64,000 nucleotides of DNA, from contig JAFFSR010000397.1 in the NCBI GenBank assembly GCA_017163975.1, forward strand, positions 1,865,501-1,929,500, in the 5' to 3' direction. Below the pieces are notes generated by a model that was not told the DNA's origin, searched no databases, and saw only the letters and a list, made by a program, of their open reading frames with translations. Origin of the DNA: Anastatus disparis. Taxonomy: Eukaryota; Arthropoda; Insecta; Hymenoptera; Eupelmidae. Shown one piece after another: positions 59,274 to 64,000 of this stretch (positions are counted from its first letter, which is position 1; the number at the start of each line of letters is the position of its first letter). A program made the translations under genes and the position numbers.

Positions 59274-59282
59274 GATTATCAG

Positions 59283-59590
59283 TATAACCCCGCACGTTAG
59301 GGATCCTGGTCCGATCGCAGGTGAGTCCACTGTCCCGGAGGTGATAACTCTTATACCTCTCCGGGGCTAAGTATAAGAGCTTTCCGACTTTGACGAGGAC
59401 AGTGTCAACTCGTCGTCGGACACACTACAGCTTCATCCTCAGACCCTAACGTCCCCCTGCGAGGCAGTGCGCTTCCACTGGCATCGTTACCCTGACAAAC
59501 TTATGAGCGGATCATTCCACACATCCCCGTTTGGGGCAGTGTCACCGTCACAGTTTTTGTCGAGGAAGCAGGTGAAGGCTACGTTGACGA
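59283..59590. other. GC-rich single-copy spacer of the palindrome
   Basis: About 300 bp of balanced composition in an otherwise AT-rich region, with a hairpin (CCCGGAGGTGATA / TATACCTCTCCGGGG, near 59333-59367). It probably holds the promoter or leader of the left gene. I recognise no RNA family. Confidence 0.4.
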
Positions 59591-59823
59591 AAAAAATTCA
59601 TGTTTAATTTTTTCTTATTCATTTAACCGTACATTTGTACAATTAGAAAATGCATGCTTACTTTCTACACAATTCTTCACGTGTATCACAGAACACTCTT
59701 ATGCAATTTGAAATTGTATGATGTACGATCTCACAAATAAGAGAAAATTAAATATGATCTATTGTTCGTCAAAGTAGCCTTGTATTAAAATGAAATTAAT
59801 CAATATTGTACTAAAATTCGCAG

Positions 59824-61212
59824 ATACCGTGGTTTAGGTTTGTTTTGCATGAATCTAGTACATTTCACCTTGAAATTACCTTTACTCAATGTAGCGAGTC
59901 CTATGAAAGTGATAGTAATGAAGAAACTGCAGATGATGATGATGATGACGATGACGATATTTTCCTTCCAGCGGGCCAAAAAGACAAAAGCGTAAAGTTA
60001 TGGACTCAAGATAAACTAAACGACCTAGTTAGAGAGCTTAACTTACCTAAAGATGGAGCAGAACATTTAGCTTCAGCTTTAAAAGGCATGAATCAGTTAG
60101 CAAAATCTACTAAAGTATCTTTTTACAGAACAAGAAGCAAAAGTTTCGAACCATACTTTGAAGAAATGAATCATAATGGTTATAAAATAGTATATTGTAA
60201 AGACGTAAAAGGTTTAATGAATGAAATTAAACCTAATGTGTATAAAGACGAAGAATGGAGATTGTTCATAGATTCATCAAAAAGAAGTTTAAAAGCCGTA
60301 TTACTACACAATAGCAACCACTATGCCTCAGTTCCTATAGCGCACTCCACTACAATGAAGGAAACATACGATAATCTCAAAATTATAATACAAAATATTC
60401 AGTATGATAAGCATAAATGGCGGATATGTGGTGATTTGAAAGTTTCTGGAATATTGTTAGGACAGCAGTCTGGATTTACAAAGACGCCATGTTTCTTGTG
60501 CTTATGGGATAGTAGAGACCGTGCAAAGCACTATACAAATCATAAATGGCCTAAAAAAAAATCTCTCGAAGTCGGAAAGAGTAACGTTATAGCTACTCCA
60601 TTGGTTGATCCGAAAAGAGTTCTCATTCCTCCATTACATATAAAACTTGGTGTGATGAAACAATTCGTCAAAGCTTTAGATAAAGATAGCCAGTGCTTCA
60701 AATACTTGGAAAGTAAATTTCCAAGTAAATCAGATGCAAAATTGAAGAAAGGTATTTTTGACGGTCCTGAAATTAGAAAAATGATGGCTGATGACCAGTT
60801 CGTTAGTTCCATGACAAACATTGAGAAAGCTGCATGGCTTAGCTTTAAGGAAGTTACTGAAAACTTTTTGGGTAATCGCAGAAGCCCAAATTACAAAGTA
60901 ATTGTATCTAAAATGGTTGAGAACTATGGGAATATGGGTTGTCTAATGAATTACAAACTACATTTTCTGCACAATCACTTGGATAGTTTTCCTGAAAACT
61001 GTGGCGATTATAGCGAAGAACAGGGAGAGTGTTTTCACCAAGACATTAAAGTAATGGAGAAGCGTTATCAAGGTAGATGGGATGCTAGTATGCTGGCCGA
61101 CTACTGCTGGATGTTGAAAAGAGATTGTAAAACTACTGGGAAAAAACGTAAAAGGAAACCTTTGCACCGATCATTTGATGAGAAACGTGTAAGGTATAGT
61201 AAGAAAAAATAA
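59824..61212 (+). CDS. Transposase-like orphan protein, right copy (exon 2, intact)
   Basis: Open from the putative acceptor (CGCAG/ATACCG) to TAA at 61212, about 462 codons; there is no ATG at the start, because exon 1 lies only beside the left copy. Residues ~25-45 are an acidic Asp/Glu run. LFIDSSKRSLKAVLL gives a candidate first catalytic Asp, ICGDLKVSGILLGQQ a second, followed by a C-x2-C pair (CFLCLWDSR), and YSEEQGECFHQDIKVMEKRY a Glu near the C-terminus: the order D, D+CxxC, E seen in several cut-and-paste transposases. The tail is basic. Related 'uncharacterized' proteins are, to my knowledge, widespread in arthropod genomes. Alternative: a domesticated or non-transposase cargo gene. 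Confidence 0.65.
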   Translation: MPWFRFVLHESSTFHLEITFTQCSESYESDSNEETADDDDDDDDDIFLPAGQKDKSVKLWTQDKLNDLVRELNLPKDGAEHLASALKGMNQLAKSTKVSFYRTRSKSFEPYFEEMNHNGYKIVYCKDVKGLMNEIKPNVYKDEEWRLFIDSSKRSLKAVLLHNSNHYASVPIAHSTTMKETYDNLKIIIQNIQYDKHKWRICGDLKVSGILLGQQSGFTKTPCFLCLWDSRDRAKHYTNHKWPKKKSLEVGKSNVIATPLVDPKRVLIPPLHIKLGVMKQFVKALDKDSQCFKYLESKFPSKSDAKLKKGIFDGPEIRKMMADDQFVSSMTNIEKAAWLSFKEVTENFLGNRRSPNYKVIVSKMVENYGNMGCLMNYKLHFLHNHLDSFPENCGDYSEEQGECFHQDIKVMEKRYQGRWDASMLADYCWMLKRDCKTTGKKRKRKPLHRSFDEKRVRYSKKK

Positions 61213-61299
61213 ATGGCATGAAGTTTGGTTTGTTTTACAAGAATTTTGTCGATTTTACCTTCAAATAACCTTCACTATGAGGTGATGGAGTCAAACGGA

Positions 61300-61580
61300 C
61301 CACGGATTCGGATTCGGCGACCCCAAAAACATATATGTACACTGTTAAACCTTGGTTGCCGTTAATTTTGGAAATTCGACCTTGACCTGACCTTGACCCT
61401 GAGGTGATGGGGTCAAATGGACCACGGATTCGGAATCAGCGACCTCAAAAACATATATGTATACTGTTAAACCTTGGTCGCCGTTAATTTTGTAAATTTG
61501 ACCTTGACCTGACCTTGACCCTGAGGTGATGGAGTCAAATGGACCACGGATTCGGAATCAGCGACCTCAAAAACATAAGG
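61300..61580. repeat. 122-bp subterminal tandem array, right arm
   Basis: Inverted counterpart of the left array with two fewer units. The complement TGACCTTGA appears repeatedly (about 61380-61400 and 61499-61521). Confidence 0.9.
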
Positions 61581-61631
61581 TATATATGGTCTTGTCCGTG
61601 GGTTTTGACATTTTTTTTTTGTGTGGCTGTG

Positions 61632-62194
61632 TTATTATTGAAATTCTTATATGTTGTTATACATAAAAAATACTAACTTTTAGAAGAGGTAAGAATATGC
61701 AATTTTGCCTTATTTTTTTAAAAACAGATTTTTAAACATTTTTTTCATGTTTTCCATTTTAAAGCATTGATACCATGGCGCATCATGCCATTTTTCGAAT
61801 CATTACGTCTTTTCACAATACATTCATGGTTTTATTTATTAATTAATCAAAAATATTAACAAAAATCTTTAAAATAAACCCTCGATCAAATTTTTGAATC
61901 AATTAGAACCGAAGTTATGATGATTTTTTTCTGTTGATAATTAAAATTTTTTATTCAGTTTGAATTTTGCGCCCACGATTTAAATTAACTTTATAGAGAG
62001 TGACATATGCCACTGCTAGATGGAGACGATTCACTTTTTACATTCTCATTAACGACTCGACGTATTCAAGCATATAAGACAAGTGAGATCAAAAATAAAA
62101 TTGTCTAACAAAATAATTTTTTTTTGCTCTGTCGAAGAACTAATTAATAATAATGGTATCACTGGTTGTTAAGACTAAGTCCAAGGATTTGAAA
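61632..62194. other. AT-rich DNA upstream of the next gene
   Basis: No gene or repeat recognised. A possible promoter for the 62208 gene would lie here, but no signal is distinctive. Confidence 0.4.
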
Positions 62195-62211
62195 AAAGGC
62201 ACAAAAAAGTT

Positions 62212-62744
62212 ATGTACGATTGCTCCAAAAATCCATTTAGAGAATTAAGTGATCTAATGGAGTCTTTGAGACGCTTGTATCCGAATACTTCTTTTTCTAG
62301 AAAGGATAAAGTATGTCCTTCATATTACAGAATATTTTTAGATGAAGTGAAAATACACCCATTTCATCTACCTCAAACAGTCAACAATCTTGGGAAGAAG
62401 TTTTTCATAGTAAGGCTGTGGTAGAGCAATTTAATCACACTTCAAGTAATTTGGAATTAAAAATTTTACCAATCAAAATGCCTCAGAGTATCAATATAAA
62501 AATGTGAAAATCCTGTGCTCTTCGAAAAAGAAAACAAATAAACGATGCATTTGATTCACAAATAGCAAGTAAAATTATGAAAGTCTACGATATAACGGAT
62601 TTGCCAACATTAAATGAAAATAACGAATGTGAAACATGTGATAAATGGCTCGAAAATATTAAAATTGCTTTAGATACTTGTTCAAATTTTCTTGAGAAAG
62701 TGTGGTTATTAAGTCTTATACCAAGCAACATTTCCAAAAATTAA
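62212..62744 (+). pseudogene. Transposase-like protein, N-terminal part
   Basis: Two frames: 62212-62424 (CSKNPFRELSDLMESLRRLY, then KVCPSYYRIFLDE, a Cys-containing motif) and 62514-62744 (CALRKRKQINDAFDSQIASK, CETCDKWLENIK, VWLLSLIPSNIS). They belong in order to one protein of a recurrent arthropod repeat family continued at 63497. A frameshift separates them, and the inverted duplication interrupts the gene after 62744. Confidence 0.6.
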
Positions 62745-62944
62745 TATTTTCAAAAGAATTTACTAACAGTTTAATTTCCAAAAATTATTTATAATCAGTT
62801 TCATCAAATTTAACCGTTTATATGATTGATCAAACAAAATCATTGGTAAATAATAAAGATAAATATCTTTATTATTTACCGATGATCTTGCTTGATCAAT
62901 CATATAAACAGTTACATTGGATAAAACTGATTATAAATAATTTT

Positions 62945-63475
62945 CGGAAATGTTGCTTGGTATAAGACTTAATAACCGCACTTTCTCAAGAAAATTCGAA
63001 CAAATATCTAAAGCAATTTTAATATTTTCGAGCCATTTGTCACATGTTTCACATTTGTTATTTTCATTTAATGTGGGCAAATCCGTTATATCGTAAACTT
63101 TCATAATTTTACTTGCTATTTGTAAATTAAATGCATTGATTATTTATTTTCTTTTTTGAAGAGCACAGGATTTTCGCATTTTCATATTGATACTCTGAGG
63201 CATTTTGATTGGTGAAATTTTTAATTTCAAATTTCTTGAAGTCTGATTGAACTGTTATACCACAGCCTTACTATGAAAAACTTCTTCCGAAGATTGTTGC
63301 CTGTTTGAGCTAAATAAAAAAGGTGTATTTTCACTTCGTCTAAAAATGTTCTGTAACATGGACATACTTTATCCTTCCTAGAAAAAGAAGTATTTGAATA
63401 CAAGCGTTTCAAAGACTCCGTTAGATTGCCTAATTCTCTAAACGGATTTTTGGAGCAATCGTAAATAACTTTTTA
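62945..63475 (-). pseudogene. Inverted duplicate of the N-terminal part
   Basis: The minus strand re-encodes the same segments (e.g. LYSNTSFSRKDKVCP at 63227-63412). It is the reverse arm of the palindrome and not a separate gene. Confidence 0.65.
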
Positions 63476-63496
63476 CAAATAAATTTTCGTAAATAC

Positions 63497-64000
63497 AAAA
63501 AGCCTGAGAACTATTGTGGCCATTTTTTGGATAGTAAAATCATAACAAAAGTGAAAAATTATTATTTGAACGATGATTTCAATTGTTCTCGTCAAAGTGC
63601 AAATAAAAATGACACAATATCTGTTGAAGAAAATAGTATAAAAAGTAAAAAAGTTTAACGCTTTCTTACGCGAAGCATAAAAGAAATATATCAATTATTT
63701 ATAGAAGAAAATTCTGAAATTAAAACAAAAATTGGTAAATCAATATTTTATGCCTTAAGACCAAAGTGGGTTATACTCCATCCACCAAACGATTCGTGTC
63801 TTTGCGTTTATTGCGAGAATCTGAAACTCACGTTGGGTGCTTTAAATAAACATAAAAACGAGAATAAACATGACATTGCAGATTTGGAATTGAAAATAAA
63901 TTTTTCACTTTTTTGTTCAAAAGATAATATGAAATGTGTACTAAGAAAATTTAAAGAATGCTTAATTGGAGATAGTATTGATTTAAAAGTGATTTCTTTG
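63497..64000 (+). pseudogene. Transposase-like protein, central part, runs off the window
   Basis: One frame with a single stop at 63656: KPENYCGHFLDSKIITKVKN ... then RSIKEIYQLFIEEN, IGKSIFYALRPKWVILHPP, CLCVYCENLKLTLGAL. The LRPKWV...CxCxxCxNxxLxL signature is one I associate with a widespread arthropod/cnidarian transposon-encoded family with a C-rich motif. The 3' end is outside the window. Confidence 0.65.

Larger units (their letters stand above)
57007..61631. mobile_element. Large palindromic transposon with two facing gene copies
   Basis: The ends CACAGCCACAC and GTGTGGCTGTG are flanked by TTA on both sides (57004-57006, 61632-61634). The left arm 57007-59107 (2,101 bp) and right arm 59775-61631 (1,857 bp) are near-identical inverted copies; the 244-bp difference equals two 122-bp repeat units. 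A 667-bp single-copy spacer lies between. Each arm carries a copy of the same gene pointing outwards, plus a subterminal 122-bp array. CACAG-type ends with a 3-bp duplication are compatible with CACTA/CMC-like elements. Confidence 0.8.
62195..63480. repeat. ~640-bp inverted duplication, almost spacerless
   Basis: Arms 62195-62850 and about 62853-63480 are inverted copies with the centre near 62852 (around AAAGATAAATATCTTT). Both carry the same pieces of a transposase-like gene. Arm divergence is moderate, higher than in the 57-61.6 kb palindrome. Confidence 0.8.

Overview
The window is AT-rich eukaryotic DNA made almost entirely of transposable elements (TEs), their remains and satellite arrays. 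CR1-like non-LTR retrotransposons with PHD-finger ORF1 proteins, Ty3/Gypsy fragments, hAT and other DNA transposons, TTAA- and TA-flanked MITEs and microsatellites are all present. Nothing looks bacterial or viral. The mix fits an arthropod, most likely an insect; a hymenopteran is my guess from composition and repeat style, not something shown here.

Layout. 1-5913: satellite with a 201-bp unit, interrupted by a 1.95-kb terminal-inverted-repeat (TIR) element. 5914-8684: satellite debris carrying three small inverted-repeat elements. 8685-10431: TIR element. 10436-11640: a second satellite, 128-bp unit. 11869-23415: three copies of CR1-like retrotransposons on the minus strand, each abutting (GA)n runs: one 5.2 kb and nearly intact, one with several stop codons, one reduced to its 3' end. 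23416-25360: two exon-like pieces of a possible host gene, one using a splice acceptor that is the last base of a MITE, followed by a TTAA MITE. 25737-27805: decayed hAT element. 28033-31708: TIR element filled by a 281-bp tandem array. 33991-34203: exon-like ORF. 34310-41077: element with about 510-bp inverted arms carrying a fourth CR1-like copy (complete ORF1, truncated ORF2). 41078-54560: degenerate Ty3/Gypsy element, split by another LTR retrotransposon (44993-51190) that has suffered an internal inversion. 55600-57000: hairpin element and a TIR element with subterminal motif arrays. 57007-61631: a large palindromic transposon with two facing copies of an arthropod 'orphan' protein gene that has DDE-transposase-like signatures. 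62195-64000: another transposase-like gene interrupted by its own inverted duplication and running off the window.

The retrotransposons encode an ORF1 RNA-binding protein and an ORF2 endonuclease/reverse transcriptase. The DNA elements are mostly non-autonomous and would depend on transposases made elsewhere. The most notable unit is the 57-61.6 kb palindrome. Its arms differ in length by exactly two 122-bp repeats, and each intact repeat carries two TCAAGGTCA motifs (the FTZ-F1/ERR-type nuclear-receptor site). It is bounded by CACAG... ends with a TTA duplication, and its protein ends in an SEEQG-E motif resembling the third catalytic position of Transib/RAG/CMC transposases. No housekeeping gene, rRNA or convincing intact tRNA was found.
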